Source: Neobacillus pocheonensis
GTDB taxonomy: Bacteria > Bacillota > Bacilli > Bacillales > Cytobacillaceae
Assembly: GCA_023702235.1 (NCBI GenBank)
Contig: JAMQCR010000001.1
Span: 2,046,001 to 2,110,000, forward strand
Length of the DNA stretch: 64,000 nt
Direction of reading: 5' to 3'
Position 1 is the first letter of the stretch, and each line of letters begins with the position of its first letter. The translations under genes and the position numbers were made by a program. The notes beneath the pieces are model-generated. The model saw nothing but the letters and a program-made list of their open reading frames with translations. It ran no database searches and was not told the DNA's origin. Positions 9,628 to 19,699 of the stretch are shown in pieces.

Positions 9628-11049
9628 ATGAGTCTACCACAAGAAAAGGCTGTTTCGCTTGGAACAGCGGGAAAAAGAGAAAGAAAAGTCAATATTTTTG
9701 TATTGCTATTCTGCATTCTCGCAATAGCAACTCTACTAACTTATATTTTACCTGCCGGGGAATATACACAAATTCAAGCGAATGGACGGACCACTATAAA
9801 CCCCGATTCATTTAAATGGATAAAATCGGCTCCGGTCGGATTGTTCGATATGATAAAAGCTGTTCATACAGGAATGGTAGAAGCCGGCAATATTATCTTT
9901 TTCATATTGATTATCGGAGGATTTTTCGGTGTCTTAAGAGCAACAGGTACGATTGACGCACTTATCGCCACCATGGCCCGGAAGCTGTCGAAGCGTGAAA
10001 AGCTATTGATTCCTGTTGTGATGCTTGTTTTCGCTGTAGGCGGCTCCTTAATGGGAATGGCGGAAGAAACATTGGCTTATGTTCCTCTTGTCATTCCACT
10101 GGCGTTGGCTCTTGGATTTGATACGATTACAGGAACCGCGATCGTCATAGTAGGGGCATTATCAGGGTTTACAACAGCCATCATGAATCCATTCACAGTA
10201 GGAATTGCACAAGGGATCGCAGAATTGCCGATGTTCTCAGGCATGGGATTCCGCCTTGTTTTATTTGTGATCGTCTATCCTGTTTCTGTTCTTTATATCT
10301 ATCGCCACGCAATAAAAGTTAAGAAAAACCCTTCTATAGGAATCTATGGAAAATATACAAAAGAAGAAGCGAACCATCTGCTGCAATCAAGTGCGAGGTT
10401 AACAGCGAGACATAAGTTCATATTAGGTGCTTTTTTAATTAACTATATCGTCTTAGCATTTGGTGTCATCAAGTTCAAATGGTACATTACAGAAATCGCA
10501 GCCTTATTCGTTATATTGACAGTCGTAATTGGAATCATCGGAAAACTGTCTGCAGATCACATTGTCAACTCCTTTACAAAAGGCTCTGCATCTTTGATCG
10601 GCGGCGCTTTGGTAATCGGCGTTTCACGTGCCATTCTTGTTGTATTGAATGAGGGACATATCGTCGACCCTATGTTGCATCTTGTATCTGAATCGATGAA
10701 GCATATTCCGGCCTATTTAAGCGTTGTCGGCATGTACAACTTCCAAACTCTTATTCATTTTGTTCTAGCGTCCGGCAGCGGACATGCGATGCTGACCATG
10801 CCCATTATGGCGCCGCTCGCAGACTTATTGCATATAACGCGCCAAACTGCAGTGTTGTCTTTTTCTTTTGCGGACGGAATCGGAAATATGATTTTCCCTA
10901 CTGCCACCACCTTAATGGCGAGCTTGGCAATTGCAGGCATTCCTTGGACAAAGTGGGCGAAGTGGATTCTGCCGCTGGTGCTCATTCAATACCTCATCGG
11001 ATTAATAGCTGTCATCACAGCACACTTCATTGGGTATGGTCCATTCTAA
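9628..11049 (+). CDS. YfcC-family membrane carrier (anaerobic C4-dicarboxylate / amino-acid type)
   Basis: A 473-residue integral membrane protein with about eleven hydrophobic helices beginning near residue 20. It belongs to the YfcC/DcuC-like carrier family (COG1288), whose members include basic amino-acid and peptide carriers. I chose the second ATG (MSLPQEKA) because AAAGGAGA sits seven bases before it; the first ATG is too close. It is co-directional with iadA 36 bases downstream and behind the sigma-54 promoter. Import of isoaspartyl dipeptides or of the released amino acids is inferred from this context. Confidence 0.85.
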   Translation: MSLPQEKAVSLGTAGKRERKVNIFVLLFCILAIATLLTYILPAGEYTQIQANGRTTINPDSFKWIKSAPVGLFDMIKAVHTGMVEAGNIIFFILIIGGFFGVLRATGTIDALIATMARKLSKREKLLIPVVMLVFAVGGSLMGMAEETLAYVPLVIPLALALGFDTITGTAIVIVGALSGFTTAIMNPFTVGIAQGIAELPMFSGMGFRLVLFVIVYPVSVLYIYRHAIKVKKNPSIGIYGKYTKEEANHLLQSSARLTARHKFILGAFLINYIVLAFGVIKFKWYITEIAALFVILTVVIGIIGKLSADHIVNSFTKGSASLIGGALVIGVSRAILVVLNEGHIVDPMLHLVSESMKHIPAYLSVVGMYNFQTLIHFVLASGSGHAMLTMPIMAPLADLLHITRQTAVLSFSFADGIGNMIFPTATTLMASLAIAGIPWTKWAKWILPLVLIQYLIGLIAVITAHFIGYGPF

Positions 11050-11085
11050 TTTAAGACAGGCAGTATTGACAGGAGGAGAATTGAA

Positions 11086-12258
11086 ATGTTAACGTTAATC
11101 AAAAATGGCGAAGTATACGCACCCTATTACTTAGGAAGGAAAGACATATTGATTGCCGATGATAAAATTGTATTCATCGATGACCGAATCGCGGTTCCTG
11201 AAAATTTCGCCCCTATCCAAATCATTGATGCAGAAAATCTTTTGGTTGTTCCAGGATTTATAGATTCCCATGTTCATATTATTGGCGGCGGCGGTGAGGG
11301 CGGATTCAAAACCCGCACTCCCGAGCTGATGCTCACTGATATTACAACTGCTGGTATTACAACACTGGTGGGTTTACTTGGTACGGACGGGACAACACGT
11401 AAAATGGAAAGTCTGCTTGCCAAGGCACGGGCGCTTGAAGAAGAGGGTGTTTCCTGCTTCATTCATACAGGCTCCTATCAAGTGCCAGTAAAAACACTGA
11501 CAGGAAAAATTGAAGATGATATTATTTTAATCGACAAAATTATCGGTGTTGGAGAGATTGCCATCTCCGACCATAGATCATCAGAACCCACATTTGAGGA
11601 ATTGGCTAAAGTCGCCGCTGCGGCACGCAATGGAGGGATCCTTTCAGGAAAAGCCGGCATAATAGAAGTTCATGTAGGAGACGGAGATGGAAAGCTTTCA
11701 TTGCTGCATGAAATTGCAGACAAAACCAACATTCCAATTCGACATCTCCATCCCACGCATATCAACCGAAATGAAGAATTATTTAAGGCGGGTATAGATT
11801 ACGCAAAACGAGGCGGATACGTGGACTTTACTACAAGTACCATTCCTCAGTTTTTGGAGGAAGGCGAAGTGAAGTGCAGTAAGGCATTACGCACGATGCT
11901 TGACGCAGGGGTTCCAGTTGGACACATTACCTTCTCTTCAGACGGACAGGCTAGCCTCCCCTTCTTTGACAGCAATGGGGAGTTTGCAGGCCTTCAAGTT
12001 GGAAAAGTATCGTCGCTATTTAACGAAGTGCGCGATTCTGTTTTAGAGGAAGGCATCCCGCTGGAAACGGCATTGGAGGTCATCACCTCGAATCCCTCAC
12101 ACGTGCTGAAGCTTTCAAACAAGGGCAGCATTCAGACCGGGAAGGATGCTGATATCGTATTGTTGCAAAAAGATACATTGGCCATTTCCACCGTAATAGC
12201 GAGAGGACAAGCGATGGTAGAAAAGGGTATTACGCTGATCAAAGGAACATTTGAATGA
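11086..12258 (+). CDS. iadA: Isoaspartyl dipeptidase
   Basis: Cytoplasmic metal-dependent hydrolase of the amidohydrolase superfamily that cleaves beta-aspartyl dipeptides released during turnover of damaged proteins. At 390 residues it has the family's normal length. Visible features are SHVHIIGGGGEGG (metal-binding His pair), GEIAISDHRS, HVGDGDG, RHLHPTHINR and FSSDGQASLPFFD, in the order found in IadA. AGGAGGAG lies before the ATG. Co-transcribed with the YfcC carrier from the sigma-54 promoter. A remnant ORF starts 13 bases later. Confidence 0.92.
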   Translation: MLTLIKNGEVYAPYYLGRKDILIADDKIVFIDDRIAVPENFAPIQIIDAENLLVVPGFIDSHVHIIGGGGEGGFKTRTPELMLTDITTAGITTLVGLLGTDGTTRKMESLLAKARALEEEGVSCFIHTGSYQVPVKTLTGKIEDDIILIDKIIGVGEIAISDHRSSEPTFEELAKVAAAARNGGILSGKAGIIEVHVGDGDGKLSLLHEIADKTNIPIRHLHPTHINRNEELFKAGIDYAKRGGYVDFTTSTIPQFLEEGEVKCSKALRTMLDAGVPVGHITFSSDGQASLPFFDSNGEFAGLQVGKVSSLFNEVRDSVLEEGIPLETALEVITSNPSHVLKLSNKGSIQTGKDADIVLLQKDTLAISTVIARGQAMVEKGITLIKGTFE

Positions 12259-12271
12259 GGGAGAAACATTT

Positions 12272-12420
12272 ATGTCAAATATAGACCTTTATGAGAAGAA
12301 TAATTTGCCACTTTTGGAGCGGAAAGGACATCAACTTTACCCTCAATTAAAAAACTCACAGAAGAAGAAATTATTCAATATAAAACAGCTATACAGGTAA
12401 CCAAATATTTATTTATATAA
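12272..12420 (+). pseudogene. Truncated third gene of the iadA operon
   Basis: Starts MSNIDLYEKNNLPLLERKG with a good GAGGGAGA ribosome site 13 bases after iadA. It then shifts frame to LPSIKKLTEEEIIQYKTAIQ and stops. The rest of the gene is gone. Family not recognised; the start and spacing show it was once part of this operon. Confidence 0.5.
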
Positions 12421-12637
12421 TTTAATAGTAATCATGATATATGCACAACGAATTAAAGACTCATATGATAAGATATAATATTGACATATTTGTTAAAATT
12501 ATTTTTAAAATATGTAAGAGGTATAAACATTTGCCGTTGTACTGATCAAGCTTACGATGTGAACAAAGATACAGACACGGAAGAGTTACAATTTCGAAGA
12601 GATTGCTCGATTATCAGAAAACACACAATTATCATTT

Positions 12638-12679
12638 AAAAGCCATTCGCCTCTTATAGAGTAACGAATGGCTTTTTTT
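12638..12679 (+). terminator. Terminator after the iadA operon
   Basis: AAAAGCCATTCG pairs with CGAATGGCTTTT across a 15-base loop and is followed by a T run. It ends the plus-strand sigma-54 operon region. Confidence 0.85.
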
Positions 12680-12806
12680 GGTACATTAACTTACCAGGCT
12701 TGTTCCCGCCAAAGACATTGTAGTCATGATGAATCCTGCATTAATATTGCCAGCACAAAAGTCACCTAAACTATAAAGTATGTATATTTATGAATATTCC
12801 ATAAAA

Positions 12807-13800
12807 TCACAAAACCATTTTCTTAGGCACCCAAAAATCTGTAAACCCATTTTCAACTGAATAATGGTATAGATCCTTCAGTTTGTTACTAGTATATACT
12901 TGCATGTCTTCCCTTTTTCTAAGTTCCTGTATTGATAGTAATTTCTCATTTCGTTCAATTACTGTATCTAAAAATATTCCATTTGCTAATTTATCACTTT
13001 TGGATAAATTACAACCGCTGCAAGCGATAACTAAATTCCATAGCTGATCAGCTTGGACAAAGCTCCATGGTATAAAGTGATCCACATGAGCATTATCTTT
13101 CTTAATTGCTTTCCCGCAATAAAAACATTTCCCACTATAAAATGATGAGAGTACCTGGTAAAACTGATCAAGTGAGGATCTCTTAGAGACATTTTCTACT
13201 TTTAAAAGCAGGTTAGTGGTATCTCCCTTTTCATTAAATTTTTCTAAAAATAAAGCAAGATGATAATTCGTAAAATAATTTAAAACACGTTGAAACCGCT
13301 GCATAAACGAGTAAAAAGTGCTATTGAGTCTTAGTTGTTCCTTACCATTATCAAAATCATAAATGGTGTAGCCAGTGTCACCGTATATAGCCCCCATCAC
13401 ATTCAGCTTGCATTTCCTTTTCACTTTACTAATGATTTCAACTTGTAAATCACTAGAAAGCTTATCAAAAACAAGTGTATTTGGAATTTGATACCTTGTC
13501 TGTACATCAAGAAGTATTCGTTGAACCTCCGACTTTTTATCCGTCATATTAATTTGGTTTAGATTATGATGGATAACCAGATTCCAATAGATTTTTGCAA
13601 AGCTTGAAAATAAGGTTGAGTAATTTAATTCTAATCTATCATTCACATTGTATAAGTTTTCTAAAATTGATTTAATCAGAACAAATTTGTATGTAGTCGA
13701 ATTTTTAGATTTCGACGAGAAAATGTAATTAAAATGGCCATATTTCTTTATCTGTTAAATAGGCAGTTTTCATCTCGCCCACTTGTAATTTATAACTCAT
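12807..13800 (-). pseudogene. HNH endonuclease domain protein, one frameshift near the start
   Basis: The HNH nuclease domain is C-terminal: CFYCGK, then HVDHFIPWSF (the HxxDH-like active site), then ACSGCNLSKSDKL, with two zinc-binding CxxC pairs. The start is ATG (MSYKLQVGEM) with AGGTGAG upstream. After DKEIWPF the frame breaks in TTTT near 13735, and the next frame resumes NYIFSSKSKNSTTYKF to the end. One extra T explains it. The N-terminal pattern (STTYKFVLIKSILENLY) recurs in a family of Bacillus HNH proteins of unknown role, possibly in defence. The next minus-strand gene upstream, 38 bases away, is a MazG-like pyrophosphatase. Confidence 0.75.
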
Positions 13801-13838
13801 TGCCGCTCACCTGCTAGGCTAAAATGCTTGAAACAATA

Positions 13839-14162
13839 TTACTCTTTAACTTCTATTAAAAAGAGTTTATCCTTAAAACCGCCACGCAACTCCAACTTTC
13901 TTTTACGTATTTCTTCAACCTTTTTAATCGAAGTTCCATGATACTCTGCTAAAGAATGGATAATTTCCAACAGGTCAGCAAGTTCCTCAATTGCCTCATC
14001 GTTATTCTTGCTATTTATGTACTCCTCAAGCTCTTCGAAACTTTTTGATTGAAGTGCTTTAATATATTCATCATTATTTAATATTTTAAAAGAGCATTTC
14101 TTACCTGTAGATTTAATGATTTCTGGAATTTTGTCACGCACCAATTTTTTGTATACAGTCAT
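13839..14162 (-). CDS. MazG-like nucleoside triphosphate pyrophosphohydrolase
   Basis: A 107-residue all-alpha NTP pyrophosphatase of the phosphoribosyl-ATP pyrophosphohydrolase-like family. Features are KLVRDKIPEII at the N-terminus and the metal-binding helix EAIEELADLLEIIHSLAE (ExxxD pattern). Start is the ATG of MTVYKKLVRD, nine bases after GGAGG. Such enzymes hydrolyse non-canonical or excess NTPs. It precedes the HNH endonuclease gene on the same strand by 38 bases, so the two are probably one transcript. Nucleotide specificity unknown. Confidence 0.8.
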   Translation of the reverse strand: MTVYKKLVRDKIPEIIKSTGKKCSFKILNNDEYIKALQSKSFEELEEYINSKNNDEAIEELADLLEIIHSLAEYHGTSIKKVEEIRKRKLELRGGFKDKLFLIEVKE

Positions 14163-14736
14163 CTTATCATTCCTCCACATTAAATCTTGTCTTGGAAAAT
14201 ATTGTGCTATGATATTTATTATACAAAACTTGGCAGAATGCGCAGTAATAAGTCTATTTATGTTCGAATAAATCTAAAAATAAAAACACCTTTTTTCATA
14301 CATTGATAAAAAATTTCTTAAAAAAGTGTGTGTTCAAGAAAAGTTAATAATATTCTTTAAATCATTCTCGTAACTTAGCATAACTAACTATAATGAATTC
14401 CTTAATTTTAATAAACTTACCATGTTTCTTATATAGAGTATAGAACTAGGCTATAAATTTGGTATTTGATATATTAGTTTCTACTAAATGTGTAGGAACC
14501 TTGTTAGAAATCTTATTATCACTTTTTTATATCTTTAATTAACACAATGGTATTGAGTAAAAAGTTGGTTACAAACACTCCCTTAATTTACTTAAGAAAG
14601 AGCCCACCAAAAATGTATGGTAGACTCTAAAACAATTGTATTTAATTTGAGTTCATTTATCTTATCAAATTGATTAAATATAAGTAATTTCCCCAATAAA
14701 CATCATATTCCAATTAGTAATATCTTTGCAGATCTT
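14163..14736. other. Intergenic stretch
   Basis: AT-rich and without a supportable gene. It carries the promoter side of the MazG-like/HNH pair and, at 14592-14628, the terminator described below. Confidence 0.5.
14592..14628 (-). terminator. Terminator of the Ala/Lys-rich gene
   Basis: On the minus strand AGAGTCTACCA pairs with TGGTGGGCTCT through an 8-base loop and is followed by TTTCTT, about 110 bases past the stop codon. Confidence 0.7.
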
Positions 14737-15708
14737 TTAATGAACAACTGTAAATTGTGTGTCTGCACTTGCTCCATTACACGATACTGTAACACTAACG
14801 GTTCCTAAATGTGTACGACCTCCCACGTGCCAAGACCAAGAAACATTGCCATTTGCATCGGCATGATTAGGTCCAAGTCCTTGTGCAGTACTGTCGCCAC
14901 TATCGTAGTGAACTGCAATGTAAGCTGTTGCACCAGGGGCTACTTTTGCTGTTAGAGTTGCAATACTGTTTCGAGGTGCTGGATCAGATATGCTTAAAAT
15001 CTGTAACGTTGCTTGTTGTACCTTTGCGGCAGCTTCTGCTTGGGCTTTAGCTTGTGCTTCATTCTCGGCGTTAGCCTTTGCCTGTGCTGCGGCTTCTGCT
15101 TGGGCTTTTGCATCCGCCTCTGCTTTAGCCTTTGCGGCAGCTTCTGCTTGACCTTTAGCCTCTTCCTCTGCTTTGGCTTTTGCATCGGCTTCAGTCTTAG
15201 CTTTTGCTTCTTCTTCTGCTTTGGCTTTAGCATCTGCTTCAGCTTTAGCTTTCGCCTTTGCATCTTCCTCTGCTTTAACTTTGGCTTTTGCTTCTACTTC
15301 AGCTTTTACTTTAGAATCTGTTGCCACTTTTGCCGCTACCTGTTGATGGGCTTGCTGTTTAGCTTCTAGTTGCTTTGCCGTTGCCGATTCCATTCCAATT
15401 CCAATTGTGGAACAAATAATTATAGCAAGTAAAGCATAACCTAAGACACCGAAAACCCTACCAAAAAAAGATAGTCTGTTAAAAAAGAATAGTTTTTTCC
15501 TAATTGAGAAGAGATTTGCAGTTGGGATTACAATAAACAAAAAAAGTAAAATCCAAGCTAAAGTATGTACAAAAGAATCCCATGTTGTTGGGGCAGACGA
15601 AGATTGCGAAAAAAGCACTATAATAAACAGGAAGTAGCTAATTGAAGCTATCACTTTGTTTCTACGTCTACCAGAACGAAAACCAATGATTTTTCTAGTA
15701 AATTTCAT
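14737..15708 (-). CDS. Membrane protein with Ala/Lys/Glu coiled-coil repeats and an extracellular beta domain
   Basis: A 323-residue protein with three hydrophobic segments (about residues 18-35, 45-62, 82-104). A heptad-like region rich in Ala, Lys and Glu follows (about residues 112-240, units such as AKAKAEADAKAKAEEEA). Last is a domain of about 80 residues (ILSISDPAPRNSIATLTAKV... to FTVVH) that looks like an Ig-like sandwich. The coiled region resembles TolA/IgA-binding type spacers and is low complexity. TAGGAGGT precedes the ATG. The C-terminal domain most likely sits outside the membrane. The role is unknown; a wall-spanning or adhesion stalk is plausible. Confidence 0.75.
   Translation of the reverse strand: MKFTRKIIGFRSGRRRNKVIASISYFLFIIVLFSQSSSAPTTWDSFVHTLAWILLFLFIVIPTANLFSIRKKLFFFNRLSFFGRVFGVLGYALLAIIICSTIGIGMESATAKQLEAKQQAHQQVAAKVATDSKVKAEVEAKAKVKAEEDAKAKAKAEADAKAKAEEEAKAKTEADAKAKAEEEAKGQAEAAAKAKAEADAKAQAEAAAQAKANAENEAQAKAQAEAAAKVQQATLQILSISDPAPRNSIATLTAKVAPGATAYIAVHYDSGDSTAQGLGPNHADANGNVSWSWHVGGRTHLGTVSVTVSCNGASADTQFTVVH
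15021..15330 (-). repeat. Degenerate 15-18-bp coding repeats
   Basis: The DNA for the Ala/Lys/Glu stalk is a tandem array of variants such as GCTTCTGCTTGGGCTTT (plus-strand view). Units differ by single substitutions and stay in frame. Such arrays change length by slippage. Confidence 0.75.
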
Positions 15709-15944
15709 TATACCTCCTAAATTAATGTGACATTTCCAATTTTTATAATATCACTTTTTCACTATTTTAAGTGGTGAAATTATAAAAAATCCAAATAGTT
15801 AGATACTAAATAAGCAATTTCTCCCCTAAAAACACTATGGAAATGGAAAATGGGTGATTATTAGCCTATACCATTTCATTCTAGCAATATGTTTTTTGAA
15901 ACGACTGTGATAAATTTTTTTATATAAGAAATCAATAGTTAAAT

Positions 15945-15978
15945 ATAAAAAATAAAAAGAGTGGCTTATCAGCCACCC
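15945..15978 (-). terminator. Terminator
   Basis: On the minus strand GTGGCT-GATA-AGCCAC is followed by a T-rich tract, about 35 bases past the stop of the frameshifted lipoprotein-like gene. Confidence 0.75.
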
Positions 15979-16013
15979 TGGATTGAACTTATAATTTATG
16001 AAAACTCAATAAA

Positions 16014-17151
16014 TCACTGAATGACTGTTACATTTATTACCTTGGATTTATCCCAATCATATTCATTTGGAATTATTGTTATTTTAGTAGTACCTACTGC
16101 CTTTGCAATAAATCCATTTCCTTTATCGTCCGAATCGATTACACCAATTGCATCAAACATTGTACGCTGACTTATTTTGTTTTGATCGTCTCGTATTAAT
16201 ACTAATCTTTGACCTATTTTTAAGTTTACAGATTGAGAATTTACTATTGCTTCCTGATTAGAAATGGCGTAATGAATAACCTTATCCTTTAAGCCAACAC
16301 TTGGTTGAAGGAATACTTGTTTTCCTTCAAATTGTTCACCGTTCCATGAAAATTCTGTGTCGCCATCAGGAGTGTGCACTAATAATTGATTATTTTTCAA
16401 TTCAGTCGTCGAATTATAATTAGTTAAATCTAAATTTTTCTTTAATGATTTTGTTTGCGGATCATAGGAGAGCACCGTTGTATTGGTTGACCAGCCACTT
16501 CCCCCTACAGTTTTAAGATCCACAACCACTCCAGTTCGACTGTCGCTAAACAGTTTTCCTTCCTTTGTCTCAACATCGTTATAGTATTCCCTTGTATCAC
16601 TATACCCAACTTTATAACTAGAAGTGAAAGGATAAAAGCAATAACATAAACATAAGCAAGCTCCTCAATCCCTTGTCCTTTCGTGCCTTCAACTACAATA
16701 GCAGGTATCTCTGGGATTAATAATATATTCGTAGTTTTTTTAATTTCATTTTCAGGAGAAAGATAATTTTGAACTTTTACGTTCAATGGATTAAGAAGCT
16801 CAAGTTTTTTAACCTCATTATGCAAAATTTGCATCATCAGGTATACTCTGCAATAGTTTATTTATATCCTCAAATTTGCCTTTATTAAAGGCAACCCTTG
16901 CTTTAAACGAGATTGGCCATAAGCTTTTATAGTTGTTTGATATTGCTTTTCGCCATCTTTCAAGAAAAAAATTCCGTTTTGATTTGCTTCCTGGAAATAT
17001 TTTTTAGATTCACTCCACTTTTGTTCATGTAGTTTTTGTATTCCTTGTTCATAGAAGCCTTTTGCTGTTTCGTATTTGTACCCTAAAAAAATGAACAACA
17101 TAAAATAATTAAAAACAACGAGCAAAATACCCAAATTTTGCTTTTCTTCAT
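16014..17151 (-). pseudogene. Lipoprotein-like protein with helical repeat region, four frameshifts
   Basis: The gene starts at ATG (MKKSKIWVFCSLFLIILCC) with GAGGAAGG upstream, a lipoprotein-type signal. Reading passes through five segments: signal; GYKYETAKGFYEQGIQKL to AYGQSR; FKARVAFNKGKFEDINKLL to DDANFA; HNEVKKLELLNPLNVKV to AYVYVIAF; and YPFTSSYKVGYSD to the end at TVIQ. The breaks sit in T7 near 17090, TTTAAA near 16905, TTTT near 16825 and TTTT near 16640, each one base. Joined, they give about 375 residues with a tetratricopeptide-like helical part and a C-terminal beta-rich part. No family recognised. The single explanation of homopolymer indels makes one original gene very likely. 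Confidence 0.7.
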
Positions 17152-17798
17152 TGACCTTCCTCGTTATAGGTCAATTATACTAGTTTTATAATTTATATTT
17201 AAATAGATTTTGTTAATTTTTAATAAACATTATTTTAGTTCCTTATCAGGATAAAGCATATATAATTTTATCCAAAGGAAAGAAAAAAAAGTAATATAAA
17301 TTATTGAAGAAATTATGCTAAAGACCCATTTTTAGAATCAGCAAAACTAGTTGTTATTTATTTTAAAACCATGGTTATTAAATTCTATAGCAAAAGGAAG
17401 GCGGTTATTAGTTATTAGTATAACAGCCTTTTTTTGAACATCTTTGCGATACGATACCCAACCATCTTATCGTATTGGTGTTTCATTGATAGAGATTATT
17501 TTTACTTTAATAATTCACTTAAAACAATATAGAAATAAATTAATTTATTTATAGTAAACTCAAGAAACAGCATTTAAAATCTTTTCCTTAATAAAATCTA
17601 AACTAGCTGTGTAGAAAAAATTCCTTTGATGAAAATGTCCAACTTTCCCTATATAAAATTTTAGGGAATACTGGATATAAAATTGATGAACTATAAGTTA
17701 ATTGTTATATTCAAAAGAATACAAAACAAGATATTAGGTTATTAGAATTCACTTTACCGATTAAAGATTTAAAATTGCAATCTAGAGAAAACAGTAAA
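17152..17798. other. Intergenic stretch with a terminator
   Basis: No gene supported. At 17398-17437 AAGGCGGTTAT can pair with ATAACAGCCTT followed by seven T (plus strand), a terminator with no recognisable gene before it. Short frames near 17610-17760 look like decayed coding sequence. Confidence 0.45.
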
Positions 17799-17825
17799 GG
17801 CACATTCAAAATCAATGAATGTGCC
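17799..17825 (-). terminator. Terminator of the nuclease-helicase gene
   Basis: Perfect 10-bp stem GGCACATTCA / TGAATGTGCC with a short loop, about 20 bases past the stop on the minus strand. Confidence 0.75.
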
Positions 17826-17843
17826 GAAAACGGTTTAAGTTTA

Positions 17844-19699
17844 TTAATCAAATTTTGCTTCACTATGTTCTTTTATATATTTCTCTAACCCCTTATCACA
17901 ACAATAAACATAACAACCCTTCATTCCCCTGGTCATTAAGGTTTTATACGTATTACGAACAAGTTCATCTAGCGGATCAACTTGCCCATTCTTGGGCTTA
18001 GCGGGTTTAGCTCCTTTATCTTTAAACTCATCTCTTTTAACAATAAGCATTTTAGTTTCTTCATCATATCCCAGATCTTTTCCAATAATCACACCAACAT
18101 AGTCCATTTCTAGACCTTGTACGGTATGAATACACCCAATTTGGTATGCACATTCTGGATGAATGCCGAGTCAATTCGATTAGGATCATTCCACGGCAAG
18201 GCAAAGTTATGTTCCTCGATAACAACATCATCAGCAAGTTTCCCATCCGTAATATTTTTCGTCCATTCCCATGCGTAACCAGCTAATAGTCTGCCACAGC
18301 GTTTATCTACAATTTCCTCTTTTAATTGCTGAGGAGTAGAGACAATTTTAAAATCAAAATCTCCTTCAAGAGGAAGAGTTTCTTTATTGTGAAATAAACT
18401 GTCCAACCATGAAATGTAATTTCCCGAACCAGAACACCGATACTGTGACTCGAGTTCGACTGTGTGGACGTTTGCTCCAAATCTAGATGCTTCTTTTTCT
18501 ACCTCCATAACGCTGCCAATATCTTTTTTAGAGATTTTTTGAAAATCATCAATAAAAAATACGCTTATCTTCGAAGATCTTATAATTTAAGTTATTTGAT
18601 TTTCGCCCTCAATTTTCTTTTTCATATGCCCATGCTCTTTTAAACGGTGAGATTCGTCACAAATAAGGACATCAAAGTAATTTTCAGGTGTTTGTACATA
18701 AGATGCAGACCCTTTGAATAAATCCCTTACTTCTACATGACCAGTTGACCCAATTAATTTTTTACGCAGCACTTCGCGAAAAGCTTGATTTGGGGTTATA
18801 TATTCCACATATGCTCTCGAGTTAAGCATATAGCTCATTAAATTTAATCCAATGACTGATTTCCCTGTACCCGGACCACCTTTTATAATAATAACTTGCT
18901 TTTGGTCCGTCTCTGTTCTCAATTGGTTAAATAGGCTCACTACTTTTTCATATGCAACCTTCTGTTCATCGAGTAAGACAAACTCTTCATTACCCGCTAT
19001 CAGTGAACCCACTGTTTCCACTAATTTTTTTGAAGGTCGGATTTTGCCATGTTCAATCGTTTCTGCGATTTCCTTTCCATTACCATTTGAAACTAAATGG
19101 CTGATATTCTTTGCTAAATCCCGATCATTAAATTGGAAGTACAGCGGAGATTCCTCAATATATTTACCATACCGTTCGTTCAACAACGGCTCACTAATAC
19201 TCGCCATAATATAATTATGTAAATAGGCACACGAGTGAAGTTTTATTGAAGTGTCACTATATAGTGATTCGTTAAAATTCTGTAGATATCTCTTATAAGA
19301 TGATGCTTGGTAGGCAGGATGAACCGTTTCTCTTTCTCTGCCACCCAAAAATGTTCGGACAATGCCATCTCCTTCAGCAATTTTTGCCTTTTGCCATTGC
19401 TTTAGTTCAATAATGACTGCATTTTTAGTTCCTTGTTCATCTTGTCCGGCAATTAGAAAGTCGATTCTTTTTTCCGTGGAAAGCAGCTTATATTCTAATA
19501 AAACATGTGTATCCTCTTTTAAATCAGCATCCCGCAGCACCTTAGCCATTTGAGGGAGTGACCTCACCCACGACTGCAGCTCACTGTTTGAAACGACCTT
19601 GTTCATTTTCTTTAATACTTTTTCTTTGAGAACATAACCAATTTTATTCTCGTAAATATGATTTAAAAAGGCAGAAGAGGTCTCATTATAGATAATCAC
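17844..19699 (-). pseudogene. PD-(D/E)xK nuclease plus DUF2075 (Schlafen-like) helicase, nonsense and frameshift
   Basis: N-terminal part (about residues 1-115) shows a restriction-nuclease core: RIDFLIAGQDEQ followed by VIIELKQWQ. The helicase part has Walker A GGPGTGKSVIGLN and Walker B DVLICDESHRLKEHG, then SVFFIDDFQ and SQYRCSG. This order fits DUF2075 DNA/RNA helicases. An in-frame TAA at 18587-18589 interrupts right after ENQIT; the frame continues unchanged beyond it, so one CAA-to-TAA change explains it. A one-base slip near 18163 separates WNDPNRIDSA from HPECAYQIGCIHTVQGLE. The gene overlaps a MazG-like gene by ATGA. About 620 residues when intact; probably inactive here. Confidence 0.8.

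Noticed and set aside
14994..15263. Lys/Gln-rich minus-strand frame in the repeat region
   Set aside because: Alternate-frame reading of the same tandem repeats.
15013..15369. Long plus-strand frame rich in Cys, Phe and Leu
   Set aside because: It is the antisense shadow of the Ala/Lys/Glu repeat gene; composition follows from the repeat and there is no ribosome site.
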